Positions 23,942-35,120 of a stretch of 64,000 nucleotides of DNA are shown piece by piece. Source of the DNA: Knufia peltigerae (Eukaryota > Ascomycota > Eurotiomycetes > Chaetothyriales > Trichomeriaceae); assembly GCA_030247855.1 (NCBI GenBank), contig JAPDRN010000101.1, forward strand, positions 1 through 64,000, in the 5' to 3' direction. The translations under genes and the position numbers were made by a program. Under the pieces are notes generated by a model, which was not told the origin of the DNA, did not search any database, and worked only from the letters and a program-made list of their open reading frames with translations. Within the stretch, counting starts at the first letter, position 1, and the number at the start of each line of letters is the position of its first letter.

Positions 23942-24200
23942 CATGGCTCGTTGACTCAAAGGACGGTCCAAAACGCGTCCCATAATCGACGCAACTCGAG
24001 CAAATGTTTTGAAAATTGCAAGGCCTCTTTCGAGTAAAGACGACATATGAGTAACAATCGAAGTAAGGCGTGAAGATAAAAAGATCCCATACTCCTAGCC
24101 AATGGTGACAATTGAGCGATTGCTCCATTATGAGCGATGAGTGAATACATGGTGGAATTGTATGGTAGATACTTAAGTCAGTTCGGTCGGTTCGCTTCGG

Positions 24201-24222
24201 TCAGTCAGTCAGTCAGTCAGTC
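24201..24222. repeat. CAGT tetranucleotide microsatellite
   Basis: About five copies of TCAG in intergenic DNA. Confidence 0.85.
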
Positions 24223-25915
24223 GATAGTGGTTGTACTGTGGTGGTGGTGTGGTGTCGTTGTCGAGGAGAAAGATAAGCATGACTTTTTTTCCCTGGACGG
24301 GTATGTCGCGTCTTTTTTAAGAAACAGGTACATCAACAGTTCACGCGTTCGATGGATAGGTTCTTCTTCTTTTTCTGGAAGTGCACTGACAGGACGCCTG
24401 GACCGTCAACAACAAAACACGGGGGGGTGGTCTTTGGCAGGTGGATTTAATTTCCGGGATGCAATCGAGGAGTTTTGTAAGACTAAATCGATTCGGTTCA
24501 GAGCATAATTACAATAAATTATATGATTTATTGCAGTCTGATACGGATGATGGAATCTGGGTCGTGGTGATGGGAGAATTGGTCATTGTGGTTGTGGGAA
24601 GAATTCGAATATGTAGCATGAAATCGAACACGATTCACATCTAGAATAAATATATTGATTCTCCGTAATCACAATTCAATTTCAACCCGTTCTCAACGAC
24701 GGGTACAATACCCATCTAAGAACGAATGGAAGAGCTGTACAATAACTTGCTTATCTACTTTGTATAACCGAATGGGCACCTCTTCACACCACTTTCTTGT
24801 CAAGGTAAGCATGCAAGGGACTTTGTTAAATGCTGATATATTCCGCCTTGGACCGAAGGAATACCGTTCATCCCGCACCTTGGTAGGTCGTCGTTGGCGG
24901 GTGAGTAAAACGGACAATTCCAAGTGTAGTCTCTCGCTTCCATTGGGAAATAATTTCCAAGTCAATAAGGAGTAATAAAAGTAATGCCATGCAGTTTACT
25001 TCAGCTGCAGAAAGCACCTCGTTGCGAAAAAAAGGTGGATACGAGATATCTCGTCCTAGTTGTCATTGGGACTTCGTCGTACGGAGTACCTTGGTATAAT
25101 TGGACCCCTTCGAGCTTTTCGCAACGTGGTTTGATGTCACTTTTGCTATAAATTGACAGCCCTCGTTTTGCTGACTCAAGAACAAAAGCCGTCATTCTCC
25201 GGAACTTGCAATACGAGGTTATCATTTGCACGAGGTGCACGGAGTACTCCATTACAGTAACATGTCACCAATGTACTCTGTACAAAATGCATGTGTTGCA
25301 TCACAATAGTGGAGAGTCTGGGCCTGATCAGCCCGTAGCGATTTGCTCGTCCAGTAGCTTAAAAGTCGGGCTTTAGGCCCCTTGTAGGCGGTCGACAAGT
25401 CCTCAGACCTCGCTTGGTCACCAATAATACGGCCCATTGTCGGCCTTCTAGGCTCTTCGTCCCTGAACTAAACCCAATTAATCACAAGCCTAGTTCGCAT
25501 TGTTCGCTTGTCTCGCCTGCTTCAAGATAGACTACGCCCTCAACTCTTAGTTTTTCTTTGTTCTAATCCGTATCCTTCATGCACTTCTTTCTCGGACAGT
25601 AATACCTCGTAGGTTTCACTCGTCACCTTGCTTGGTCAGAATCCGTCCATCTACGTCCTAATATCACATAGATCTCTAGGAAGGTCCCTCGGTGGAGTTG
25701 TTTTCGACGAATCATTCCATACGCCCTCCTGAATTTTACAAATGTCGGCCAGGGATTTCCTTCCCAACACACCCTGACACGCCGAATTTTCAAGCTCACC
25801 ATGATGTCAATATGCTGCTTCGACGGCCCGCGGCAGCCTTGTCGCTTTGTCATATTCATCGTCATTTACTAATTCCTGCATTGACATATCCCCTGAGGTG
25901 AGTCGAGGTACTTGG

Positions 25916-25921
25916 TATAAA
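25916..25921 (+). promoter_or_regulatory. candidate TATA box of the alcohol dehydrogenase gene
   Basis: TATAAA about 175 bases before the start codon. A second TATAAAA lies at 26020-26026, only about 70 bases before the start, and may instead be within the leader. Confidence 0.35.
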
Positions 25922-26094
25922 GAGAGAAGATGTATCTGCTTCAGTTCCGAATTCTACATCAACAGAAACAAGACATCATTAGGGTAATACTCTCAACACG
26001 ACACTCCCAAGCACTCTCCTATAAAACGCGACCACACCGATAAAATCAAACAACATCTTCATTCCCCCCAGATCGACACCAAAAAGCATCAGTC

Positions 26095-27087
26095 ATGGTC
26101 AGCTTCACGGTTTTCAAGGGAGACAGGGACGGACAACTTTTCGAGGACACCACAACACGAAACATCGGCCCACACGAGGTTCTAATCCGCATCACACATA
26201 GTGGTCTTTGTGGCACCGACCTTCACTACAAGACCACCAATTCAGGCCTGGGCCATGAAGGGGTCGGCGTTGTCGAGGAAATTGGTGAGAGTGTGACCAG
26301 ATTCAAAAAGGGGGAGCGTGCAGGCTGGGGCTACGAGCACAACTCTTGCGGCCACTGTAAACAGTGTCTGACCGGACGGGAAACGTTCTGTGCTGAACGA
26401 GAAATGTACGGTGCGGCGAACCTGGATCAAGGTTCCATCGGTTCCCACGCTGTCCTGAACGAGAACTTTTTGTTCAAGATCCCCGAGAGCTTGTCCTCCG
26501 AAGAAGCCGCCCCCTTGATGTGTGGCGGCGCTACCGTCTTCAACTCACTCCAGTTGTACAATGTCAGGAGTACCGACCGGGTAGGTGTGCTCGGCGTCGG
26601 GGGTCTTGGCCATCTGGCCATCCAGTTTGCCGCACGATTAGGTTGTGAAGTGGCCGTCTTTTCGGGGACCGACAGCAAAAAGGACGAAGCCATGAGACTG
26701 GGTGCGACAGAATTCTACGCTGTCAAGGGCCTCAAGGAACTCAAGATCAAGGCTCCCATTGACCACTTGCTCGTCACCACTGCCTCCCAACCAGACTGGA
26801 ACATGTATCTTCCTGTCATGGCACCATCAGGGACCATCTACCCCTTGACAGTCAGCGAAGATGACCTGAAAATGCCCTACATGCCTTTGATCATGCAGGG
26901 TCTGAGGATGCAGGGAAGTCTGGTGGCCACGAGACAGATCCACCGGGAAATGTTGGAGTTTGCAGCCCTTCATCACATCAAGCCCATCATCCAGACGTTC
27001 CCCATGAGTTTGGAGGGTGTCAACAAAGCATTCGAGACACTGGAGGCCGGCAAGATGAGATACCGGGGTGTTTTGGTTGCGCAATAA
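26095..27087 (+). CDS. zinc-dependent medium-chain alcohol dehydrogenase
   Basis: 330 residues, intronless. It should oxidise an alcohol or reduce an aldehyde with NAD(P). Catalytic-zinc residues are visible as C39 in GLCGTD and H54-E55 in GHEGVG. The structural-zinc lobe follows (CGHCKQCLTGRETFC), then the nucleotide-binding loop GVGGLGHLAIQFAARLG of the Rossmann fold. The family is that of fungal alcohol dehydrogenases close to cinnamyl alcohol dehydrogenase; the loop between C39 and GHE is shorter than in the plant enzymes. The natural substrate is unknown. The gene stands alone and has TATA sequences upstream, in keeping with inducible expression. Confidence 0.93.
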   Translation: MVSFTVFKGDRDGQLFEDTTTRNIGPHEVLIRITHSGLCGTDLHYKTTNSGLGHEGVGVVEEIGESVTRFKKGERAGWGYEHNSCGHCKQCLTGRETFCAEREMYGAANLDQGSIGSHAVLNENFLFKIPESLSSEEAAPLMCGGATVFNSLQLYNVRSTDRVGVLGVGGLGHLAIQFAARLGCEVAVFSGTDSKKDEAMRLGATEFYAVKGLKELKIKAPIDHLLVTTASQPDWNMYLPVMAPSGTIYPLTVSEDDLKMPYMPLIMQGLRMQGSLVATRQIHREMLEFAALHHIKPIIQTFPMSLEGVNKAFETLEAGKMRYRGVLVAQ

Positions 27088-27897
27088 ATTGTGAGCGTTT
27101 GATTTTGTGCTATCAAGCACGGGTTGCATAGAGTCGTAATAGACTAGGTAATGGAAGGTAGATTTCCTCATGGACATAATCTGACGTTAGTCGTCATGCT
27201 TTATGGTTTCTCTTTGTTTTCCCTCCCCTGATCATCACACTCAGCAAGTGGACTCGGTGCTAAACAAGTGGTTTGATCTTCATCACTGCAATGATGTTCG
27301 ACAAAAGATCTTCTCTTGCAAACAGTACTCCGTACAACATCTGGAAAGGCCGGCAGAAACAGAATATGAGGAGACCAGAAAACACGACGCGTCAACAATC
27401 GATGGTGGTGTTTCGCTTCTGTGGGGAGTGGAAGAGTGGCTTAGACTGCAGACGAAATTGAGAGTCCGAGAACTCCGTATTTCGTATTTGTAACTCGCCT
27501 CAAAAATCCCCTTCGCGTCCCAAGAGACTGCAACTGTAGACATTGAATTTGTACGTATAGATTCTTTACCAAGAGTTGGAAAAAGAGTGGCCGGTGCGTC
27601 GCAAATGCTACGTCAAGGGTCGAACCTATTATCCTAGATCGACAATTCCATCTTGACAAGGCACAAAGCACACACCAACCGAGACATCGACATTTGCCAT
27701 CGACATTATTGCCCGGCGCCGGCCAAGCATTTCGCCGAGGATTATCCACTTTCTTCCCGCCTCCCCCAGGTGTCGCAGTCCAGTCTTTCTTGTCTGTTCG
27801 CTCCTTCAACCATCTGTCCTGCCCCGTTGGTCGTGTGCATCATTCCCCTAGGTACCAACAGCTACCTGGCTGGAAGCCGGTTGCACATTCAGCGACC

Positions 27898-30800
27898 ATG
27901 TTGCTGAAGCCCAAGGACGATGCGGGCGACAGTCACACCGACGCTGATGTGCGCGGCCTTCGGAAGATCCGAGCTCAGAGCCCTTGGACATGGCGACCAT
28001 TGACGCTCATTACCACCGCCGTCGCCCTCTTTGCGCTCTCTCTCATCCTGCGGTCCTCTCTCAAGCTCCAAGTCGACCCTCAAGGATGTGTCATGTCGAT
28101 GATGAGCCCGACCTACATCAAGCTGTCGGGCTTCGACACGGAACACTCGCGCTTTGCGACAAAATATGCGCTGTACCTGTATCGGGAAGAGGGGGTAGAT
28201 GAATACACAAAGGACAACATTGGACTGAGAGGTGCGCCGGTACTGTTCATCCCAGGCAACGCTGGGAGCTACAAGCAAGTCCGCTCTTTATCGTCCGAGG
28301 CCTCCCGCTACTACGCCAACGCTTTACGCCATGATGCTAGTGCCCTTAAAGAAGGCATCAGGTCATTCGACTTTTTCACCATCGACTTCAACGAGGATCT
28401 GTCCGCCTTTCATGGTCAAACGCTGCTCGATCAAGCCGAGTATGTCAACGAGGCCGTGGCATATATCCTTTCCTTGTACCACGATGCAAATCGACTCCGC
28501 CGCGATCCATCATTACCCGACCCCAGCTCGGTCATACTCATTGGACACTCGATGGGCGGGATAGTTGCACGTACCGTACTCGTCACACCAAAGTATCAAG
28601 CCAATTCTGTCAATACAATCATTACCATGTCGACTCCTCATGCTCGGGCCCCAGTCACATTCGACGCAGATATCGTATCCTTATATCAGCAGGTCAACGA
28701 GTATTGGCGAGAATCGTACCTGCAGAGATGGGCAAGCAATAATCCGCTATGGCATACAACCCTGATTTCCATTGCTGGCGGCGGATTGGATACCACCGTT
28801 CCCTCTGACTACACCAACATTGCCTCTTTGGTTCCAGAGAGCCATGGGTTTACCGTCTTCACATCGGGCATTCCAAACGTCTGGACTGTCATGGACCACC
28901 TGTCGATCACCTGGGCTGATCAAATGCGCAAAGTCATCGTAAGAGCACTATACGATGTTGTGGACGTCCGTCGCGCCGGACAAACGAAGCCGCGTGCGGA
29001 AAGAATGAAGGTTTTCCGGAAGTGGTTCCTTACAGGCTTGGAGGAGAATACGCCCAAAAACCTTCGAGACACCACACATGAGGTTCTCCTGACTCTGAGT
29101 GACGGCTCAAGGTCATCCGTGGCCAAAAGCGACAATATCACGATTCGCCAAATCGGAGCTCAGGACGCGATGTCTGCCATTCTTTTGCCAATCCCGACCA
29201 TTGACAACACTACTGCAAAACGATTCTCTTTTATGACCGACCAACAAATGGATCCCCAGGGCAGTTTTGACAAGATGGAGGTTTTGTTTTGTAGCGCATT
29301 CCCTCTTGCAGGAGGGTTGACTTCCATGCCACTGCCTGTGCAATTCGACCTATCTTCAGGCGATGCTAGCGCTACCCGACTGGCATGCAAAAAACCTGCC
29401 CGGGATGGCATTCAGCTCCCAGGTTCCACGAGATTGTCTCAGCATGCTTTTGATCAGCCTCCTAATCCCTTCACATATTTGAACTACGACCTCAGGGATC
29501 TGCAGGAGCATCAATTCGTTGCCATTATTGACAAGTCCACCGAGATCAGCAACAATTGGGCGTATGCTGAAATCGTATCAGAATCCGACTCTGTCATCAA
29601 GTCAGATGTTGGTCTTCCGAGACTGCTTCTGAGGGGCCTCAACGTTGAGCTTCCCTCGACTCGACCCGTCGTTACAGAGATTCGGGTCCCGTCAATCCAG
29701 TCAAGCCTCTTGACCTACTCGCTTCAAGTTCGCCAGCACGGTTGTGGAGCAGATACTGAACTATTCACGCCACTGGTCCGACAACATATCGAGAACCCAC
29801 ATGAATCGAAATATTTCGTCAATTTTAAACAAGGCGACATCAACTTACACGGGGTTGCTCCCTTCATGCCACCAACTCTGGATGGCCGTGAATGCAAGGC
29901 TGGTATCGCATTTCAGATCTGGTCAGACCCCACATGTAACTCTTCGTTGGAAGTTCGTTTGCGAGCAGACCCTATCGGCAGTTTGGGCAAACTCGTGGTC
30001 AGATACAGAACTGTCTTTGCGGCATTTCCTCTGTTAGTCGTGGCCATGGTTTTGCGCAAACAGTTCAGGGTGTACGACAACTCTGGAGTCTTCATCTCGT
30101 TCTCCGAGAGTCTCGACCAGAGTCTAAGGCTACCTTTACCGGTACTGTTACTCTCCATGACTTTCTTCGCCACCGCTTTCACGTCGGCAAGTTCCCACAC
30201 CAGTCCGTCTGAGAGTCACCAGCAGAGGAATGGCACCGCCATCAATTTTGCTCAAAATGATCTACTTCTTGGGTCACAAAATACTTTTTTCTGGTTTCTC
30301 GTTCCTTTAGCAGGCCTTGTCAGCATTGGAGCTTGCGTCGTCTTGAACTATGCCGTTTTGGCCTTGCTCGATGTTTTTGTCACAGCGTCTGGCTTGATCT
30401 CCCGGCGCTACGTCAAGATCGATGATGGCGAAAAAGGCGTTGCTTCTGCATTCGTTGCGAGTACACCACGACGCCGAGCCATCAACACGGCGGTTCTTTT
30501 ATTTCTCGTTGCGACAATTATACCCTATCCATTCGCGTATGTTGTGGCTTGCATTGTTCAGCTTATGACTTGCACGCGGGCGTTGCGCTATGCCAAAGAA
30601 ACTAGATCAGGGCCGGCGCATAATTTTTTCAACTACAGCTATTCGATACTCATTTTAATGCTCTGGGTGTTGCCTATCAACCTGCCGGTGTTGGTTGTCT
30701 GGATACATAATATGGCGGTGCACTGGTTGACACCGTTCTCATCCCACCATAATGTGCTGTCGATAGCACCATTTATCATCCTGGTCGAGACCCTGTCGAG

Positions 30801-30987
30801 CGGGATGATGGTGCCATCGGTCAGATCTCTCCGATGGGCGACGAATCTGTTGTTTTTTGTATTAGCAGTGTACGCGGCGTTGTATGGCATGACTTATGCT
30901 TACAGATTACACTACATTGCCAACATCATTGCTTTGTGGCTGGTTCTGTTGCATTTTTCCAACTACCAACGGCACATTACCACTTAG
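27898..30987 (+). CDS. GPI inositol-deacylase Bst1/PGAP1
   Basis: 1029 residues, intronless. This ER enzyme removes the acyl chain from inositol of newly made GPI-anchored proteins, which lets them leave the ER and supports quality control. A transmembrane segment at about residues 37-57 is followed by a lumenal alpha/beta-hydrolase domain. FIPGNAGSYKQVRS is the typical entry motif and GHSMGG holds the catalytic serine at residue 218. The C-terminal third carries about seven or more hydrophobic segments. The frame stays open upstream to about 27694 but holds no ATG there, so the first ATG (27898, ACC before it) is chosen. The length is close to that of other fungal Bst1 proteins. Confidence 0.95.
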   Translation: MLLKPKDDAGDSHTDADVRGLRKIRAQSPWTWRPLTLITTAVALFALSLILRSSLKLQVDPQGCVMSMMSPTYIKLSGFDTEHSRFATKYALYLYREEGVDEYTKDNIGLRGAPVLFIPGNAGSYKQVRSLSSEASRYYANALRHDASALKEGIRSFDFFTIDFNEDLSAFHGQTLLDQAEYVNEAVAYILSLYHDANRLRRDPSLPDPSSVILIGHSMGGIVARTVLVTPKYQANSVNTIITMSTPHARAPVTFDADIVSLYQQVNEYWRESYLQRWASNNPLWHTTLISIAGGGLDTTVPSDYTNIASLVPESHGFTVFTSGIPNVWTVMDHLSITWADQMRKVIVRALYDVVDVRRAGQTKPRAERMKVFRKWFLTGLEENTPKNLRDTTHEVLLTLSDGSRSSVAKSDNITIRQIGAQDAMSAILLPIPTIDNTTAKRFSFMTDQQMDPQGSFDKMEVLFCSAFPLAGGLTSMPLPVQFDLSSGDASATRLACKKPARDGIQLPGSTRLSQHAFDQPPNPFTYLNYDLRDLQEHQFVAIIDKSTEISNNWAYAEIVSESDSVIKSDVGLPRLLLRGLNVELPSTRPVVTEIRVPSIQSSLLTYSLQVRQHGCGADTELFTPLVRQHIENPHESKYFVNFKQGDINLHGVAPFMPPTLDGRECKAGIAFQIWSDPTCNSSLEVRLRADPIGSLGKLVVRYRTVFAAFPLLVVAMVLRKQFRVYDNSGVFISFSESLDQSLRLPLPVLLLSMTFFATAFTSASSHTSPSESHQQRNGTAINFAQNDLLLGSQNTFFWFLVPLAGLVSIGACVVLNYAVLALLDVFVTASGLISRRYVKIDDGEKGVASAFVASTPRRRAINTAVLLFLVATIIPYPFAYVVACIVQLMTCTRALRYAKETRSGPAHNFFNYSYSILILMLWVLPINLPVLVVWIHNMAVHWLTPFSSHHNVLSIAPFIILVETLSSGMMVPSVRSLRWATNLLFFVLAVYAALYGMTYAYRLHYIANIIALWLVLLHFSNYQRHITT

Positions 30988-31646
30988 AAGGAGGAATTGT
31001 GTTCTCAGTCACTTGTGAAAATGATCAATGGCTCTCAAGGTTGATTAGCAGCGAAAGAATCTACATTGTTCGGACAACCAAGGGAATGTGTGGATTTCAT
31101 TATGACAGACACCAGACGCTTTGTAGAGGGAAGTGATGACTGGTTTTCCCATCCAAAGGATCAGGGGGCAATGAGCATGAACTTGTACATAATGCTGAGT
31201 TTGAGACTTGGGGGAAATGAACATATGCTGTCCTAATGGTTGGCTTTTTCTTCTTCTAGGTGATTTCTTCCTACAATATGCGAAAATGATGAGTCGATAT
31301 TGGTCCCAACGGGTCTATCGACGCAAGGCTCTTTTCACCAAGAACAGTGACTTACTCTCTATAGCGTCGAGCATTGTCAGAGAAAATGGTCGATAGTGAA
31401 AGGTATGTTCGTGTCATTCCGAAACAAATAACAAAGGTGCCATCAAACGGTTTGTTCTTGCCACTTTGGTTGTCGTTTTGGTGCTTGTACCATCCTTCCC
31501 TTTTATGACATTGGAACGTCACGCTTTATATCCTTTTATGTCTCGATACTTCTGCGAGACAGAAACAGCCACAGAACTCGGAACTCACAGAGTACGACAA
31601 AGTCAACTATCATACACACAGGCACACACACACACACCCACGTGTA
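30988..31646. other. intergenic, no supported gene
   Basis: 3' region of bst1 and the promoter or leader of the next gene. A CA repeat at about 31617-31638 ends just before the next start codon. No domain-bearing frame is seen. Confidence 0.5.
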
Positions 31647-32264
31647 ATGTCCCCAGTACAACCACCAGTGTCGTTTTCAGGTCTATCAAAACTCAGCAAT
31701 GCCACCACAACCACCAAGCAGTTACCATCCCTCGCTGTGCATGTTTTGAAAGAAAGACAATGGCCTCCTGGTAAAGGCTTCTGGATAGGAGCTGGGCTTT
31801 TTGTCTGTTTCATCATCATGGCAATATCAATCTACTCGTATCTTGCCTCGCCATTCTGGTTCGTGCGCATCAGGAGGGTGGTCGGCTTTCGACCGAGCAA
31901 AGTCACGCCGATCTCACGATGCCCTTTGTCTGTTCCTTTGGATCTGGAGGAGAATGGTGGTGGTGGTGGTGGTGGTGGTGGTGGTATCAACGGTATCAGC
32001 AGTATAAGCAATATCGACCCACCAGATCCTGCTCTCTTGTCGCCATTATCCTCATCATCAGGAGTCACTTTACCTCAATACAGGCCCAGCGGCAATTTTA
32101 GCGATGACGTCCTATCAGGTTTGCTGGATTTGAATGTCGCTCCTTCGGGGTCAAGACCACCATCGTATCGATCTAGATTGACCCTCGACGTCGAGTTGAT
32201 GACAAGAACAACGATTCCAAGGCAGATTGGGAATCCGCGTACGGATATTTGGTATGGAGGGTAA
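31647..32264 (+). CDS. small single-pass membrane protein, unknown function
   Basis: 205 residues, single exon, no family recognised. One strongly hydrophobic segment lies at about residues 45-68 (FWIGAGLFVCFIIMAISIYS), followed by an aromatic/basic stretch (FWFVRIRRV) that would sit on the cytosolic side. The C-terminal half is Ser/Pro-rich and contains ten or so consecutive glycines encoded by a GGT microsatellite. The ATG at 31647 is the first in the frame. The gene could be real because the frame is long and has a clean membrane segment, but nothing else supports it; transcript data are lacking. Confidence 0.5.
   Translation: MSPVQPPVSFSGLSKLSNATTTTKQLPSLAVHVLKERQWPPGKGFWIGAGLFVCFIIMAISIYSYLASPFWFVRIRRVVGFRPSKVTPISRCPLSVPLDLEENGGGGGGGGGGINGISSISNIDPPDPALLSPLSSSSGVTLPQYRPSGNFSDDVLSGLLDLNVAPSGSRPPSYRSRLTLDVELMTRTTIPRQIGNPRTDIWYGG
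31955..31984. repeat. GGT microsatellite coding for polyglycine
   Basis: About ten GGT units in frame, coding for Gly in the preceding small membrane protein. Length variation would change the linker without shifting the frame. Confidence 0.9.
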
Positions 32265-32971
32265 AGGGGATGATGAACACCAACTCCGAGGTCAAGGAAG
32301 GACATCCCCGGATTTTCGTTATTAGGGCTCACTAGGGAATTTAGGTGCGGGGGGCTACTTGGCACCTTTTAGGCTTGTTCTTTGACAGTTCTAGGCCTTG
32401 AGGATTGCGCACTGTGAAGCCCGATGGACATCCGAAAAGGGCCGGCTGGGCCCCCAGACCACGCAAAGACCAGCGAAAAGAAAACGTCAGGTGTTTGCGA
32501 TGATCCTTGTACTCCGTATATCTCCCGTATATCCGTAACTCTTTTACGAACCATTTTCTCCAATCCCAAACTTCCACTTCCGTTCGTGTCTTGTGCTACT
32601 CTACCACATGCGACGTTGTCTGAGGGTGACACCAAACACAGTGGTGCTGTCTTTCTGTCTGCCTGCCTGTCTGTCAATCAATCTCTACTTCGATACCTAC
32701 TTTTACTTAACAACTCCGTACTTTACCTTTCAATTCAGATCCCACCCATCCGGTCCACGCCCGAATCTCTTAGGGTTTACCTTTTTAAGACTGCACCACG
32801 TTCGGGAAGACATGACTTTGATGCAGTGACCATTATTAATTGTCAAATTTTGGCGTTCTAGCCTGGCTACGAGTAACCCATCGACCCGCTGTGAATTCCA
32901 CCTGTGTCGATAAACCTGAGCCTGCGTTGCCTACACCACACAAGTACGATCAACGGCACAGAAACACAAAG
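32265..32971. other. intergenic, promoter and leader of the Gag1-like gene
   Basis: Two TACTCCGTA-type motifs at 32510-32518 and 32713-32722. No supported gene. The frame that runs into the next gene from 32840 has no ATG before 32972. Confidence 0.5.
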
Positions 32972-34552
32972 ATGCATCCTTTCGAGACCCCCGACTCCTC
33001 ACCGACTCGCTTGTCGTCTCCTCGACCTTCGATCGACCTCACGAATCCACCTCACTCTCCCTTTCTTCACAACTTGACCCAACGTCTTCGCAAAGGTTCC
33101 AACGCGAGCTCTCACAGTGGTGGTGTGGAAGGCCCTCTGTCGGCGGCGCAACCGGCCGCCGCCGCCTCCCCATCACCAGCAGACCCTATAAAAAAGACGG
33201 AAAAGACCAAGGAGGTCAAGAAACTTCTCGCGGCGATGGTGAGGGACGATTGGGAATACCCTAGTACGACGGTGAAAGTGAAGGAAAAGACAAACAACGA
33301 CGGGATACCGTATCGGGAACCTCTGGGGTACAGGGTTCGAGAAGAGTGGTCGAGTGACATTGAGGCGGAGGAGAGGAAAGCGGCGTACGCGTACGCGAGT
33401 GCGCACTCGGGACCCAACGCGAACGCCCACGGACGTGGCAAGAGCCAAAACAACGGCCCGTACAAATTCGAAAGTCCGGATGCCGTGGGTGACATGGTTC
33501 TGGAGAGGAAACGGAAACGGAGGAGACTTGTGGAGGAGGAATTGAGCGTCAACGAAGGGTTGAGGGTTTGGACGAACAGGAGGGACGCCTGGACCGGTGC
33601 GGTCAAACAACGTCCGAAGGATGCGGCCGCGGCGAAGAGAAGAGAGGGTGGTTTCGACAACAGACGACGACCTTCGCACACCATTTTTCGACGGTCAAGT
33701 AGTATGCTTTCTCACTGTCACGGTCACGGTCACGGTCACGGAAGGAACGGTTCCGTTTCTACATCCTCCGGTTCACCTTTGAACCCTGGATCGGGGACGA
33801 CAAGGTCGAGTGCGGCCAACGGAGACGGCGGCGACGCTCTGAATACGAATGCAAACACAAACACAGGTACGGCGGCGATCGAAGTGTCGTCGTCGATCGA
33901 AAGTGACATCGTACCCGACAACGACACGACCGGCGAGACGTTGGGGTCTCTCGACTCGGTCGACGGGCCGTGGTTGCCCGTGTTCCCGCCGCTTTTGCCT
34001 TCGTCGTCGGACGGGAACCACCAAGACGTCCACCACCTGTTGCGTGACCGAATCACCCCAAGGGCCTACTCGACCATCTATTCAAAGGTCGTGGTTCAAG
34101 GGTTGGCCCCCAACGTCCCGATCCCCCTGGTCCACATGATACCGGCCTTGGTCGAAGGTTGGAAGTCGGAAGGGAACTGGCCACCCCAGCCCGCCGCCGT
34201 CTCCGTGGCCGACGTCAAAAAGGGACGCAGGTCGAGTGCGTTTGCCAAATGGAGAAGGGAACATCAACATCAGCATCATCACCACCACCAACACACGATC
34301 GACACCCGTGCGGCCGACGGTCAAGTGGCACAACACGAGAGGGAGGACGGTAAGAGTCGAGTGAGGAGGAGTATCAGTATGATGAAGAGGGTCCTCGGCG
34401 GGACCGACAACACCCGTGGCGGTGGGGATGCCGCCGCCGCCGGTCTGGAAGAATTGGGTATCGAATTTCGTGACGACGACCACGACGGTGAACGTGACAA
34501 TGAAGAGGAGATTCGAAAAAATGCCGCCCTCAACAAGGCTCTGCTCGGCTGA
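32972..34552 (+). CDS. Gag1-like clamp domain protein (DUF4050)
   Basis: 526 residues, intronless. The conserved block at about residues 329-410 (DGPWLPVFPPLLP, then RDRITPRAYSTIYSKVVVQG and ALVEGWKSEGNWPPQP) is the fungal Gag1-like clamp domain, once called DUF4050. In fission yeast Gag1 has been linked to TORC1 signalling and control of amino-acid permeases; whether this protein does the same is inference. The rest is low complexity: Ser/Pro-rich N-terminus, a basic segment (ERKRKRRRL), a His-Gly repeat, a His-rich stretch (HQHQHHHHHQH) and an acidic end. The start is the first ATG in the frame (MHPFETPDSS). Codon use is GC-rich, which opens long antisense frames. Confidence 0.85.
   Translation: MHPFETPDSSPTRLSSPRPSIDLTNPPHSPFLHNLTQRLRKGSNASSHSGGVEGPLSAAQPAAAASPSPADPIKKTEKTKEVKKLLAAMVRDDWEYPSTTVKVKEKTNNDGIPYREPLGYRVREEWSSDIEAEERKAAYAYASAHSGPNANAHGRGKSQNNGPYKFESPDAVGDMVLERKRKRRRLVEEELSVNEGLRVWTNRRDAWTGAVKQRPKDAAAAKRREGGFDNRRRPSHTIFRRSSSMLSHCHGHGHGHGRNGSVSTSSGSPLNPGSGTTRSSAANGDGGDALNTNANTNTGTAAIEVSSSIESDIVPDNDTTGETLGSLDSVDGPWLPVFPPLLPSSSDGNHQDVHHLLRDRITPRAYSTIYSKVVVQGLAPNVPIPLVHMIPALVEGWKSEGNWPPQPAAVSVADVKKGRRSSAFAKWRREHQHQHHHHHQHTIDTRAADGQVAQHEREDGKSRVRRSISMMKRVLGGTDNTRGGGDAAAAGLEELGIEFRDDDHDGERDNEEEIRKNAALNKALLG
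33714..33740. repeat. GGTCAC hexanucleotide repeat, coding
   Basis: About four units of GGTCAC, encoding alternating His and Gly in the Gag1-like protein. A slippage repeat inside a coding region. Confidence 0.85.
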
Positions 34553-35120
34553 GACAAGATACCTTTACCTAGGTACCTTGGATCGGTAGGTAGTGTTCCG
34601 CAAAACCTAACCTGATTACTTTTTTTTTTAATACTCTGTATTCCATATAAAAAACAAACCACCTCGTACCGCCCCGAGCCTTGCTTCTACCTGGTAATGG
34701 CTGGGTGGAGAATGGATGAGATGAGATGAGATGAGATGATGTGTGTGATGTGATATGATACTCATGCAATAATGAGCGTGTGGACCTCCTCTATTTTTGG
34801 TTCAAAGTTCCATCACATGTGTAGCGGTTACTAGATCTGACAATTGGTGGGCTCAAGTCTGAAATCAATTCGGCCATTCTACGGTACTAGTACTTTTCGT
34901 ACGTAAACAGCACGACAGCAGTAGTACAATGCTTTTGAAATATCGCTATTCATTGTCCATGAGGCTCATTTCCAACCCCATCATGGTCGTCAACGTTGAT
35001 CTGTCGTCTTGGTCATGATGACGCCCCAACCGTCATTCTTGCAATATCCAGAAATCTTTTCGATGATGTTCACCATCAATATGCACACACACGCGCGTGT
35101 TGTCGGTCTGATCATGTTTC
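34553..35120. other. intergenic between convergent genes
   Basis: Shared 3' region of the Gag1-like gene (+) and the frameshifted F-box/2EXR-like gene (-). Holds the GATGA repeat and no supported gene. Confidence 0.5.
34715..34740. repeat. GATGA pentanucleotide microsatellite
   Basis: About five GATGA units downstream of the Gag1-like gene, followed by GTGTG/ATGTG degenerate repeats. Confidence 0.85.

Larger units (their letters stand above)
22975..26094. other. 3.1-kb intergenic stretch, no supported gene
   Basis: No coding region with a recognisable domain. It holds two microsatellites (listed separately) and TACGGAGTA-type motifs at 25079-25090 and 25240-25250. The right end is the promoter of the alcohol dehydrogenase gene. 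Confidence 0.55.

Noticed and set aside
23902..24222. Repeat-rich stretch as a CRISPR-like or mobile element
   Set aside because: Simple microsatellites only; no spaced direct repeats, terminal repeats or transposase.
33112..33684. 190-codon minus-strand frame, and others over the Gag1-like gene
   Set aside because: Antisense shadows of a biased coding sequence; no domain and no splice support.
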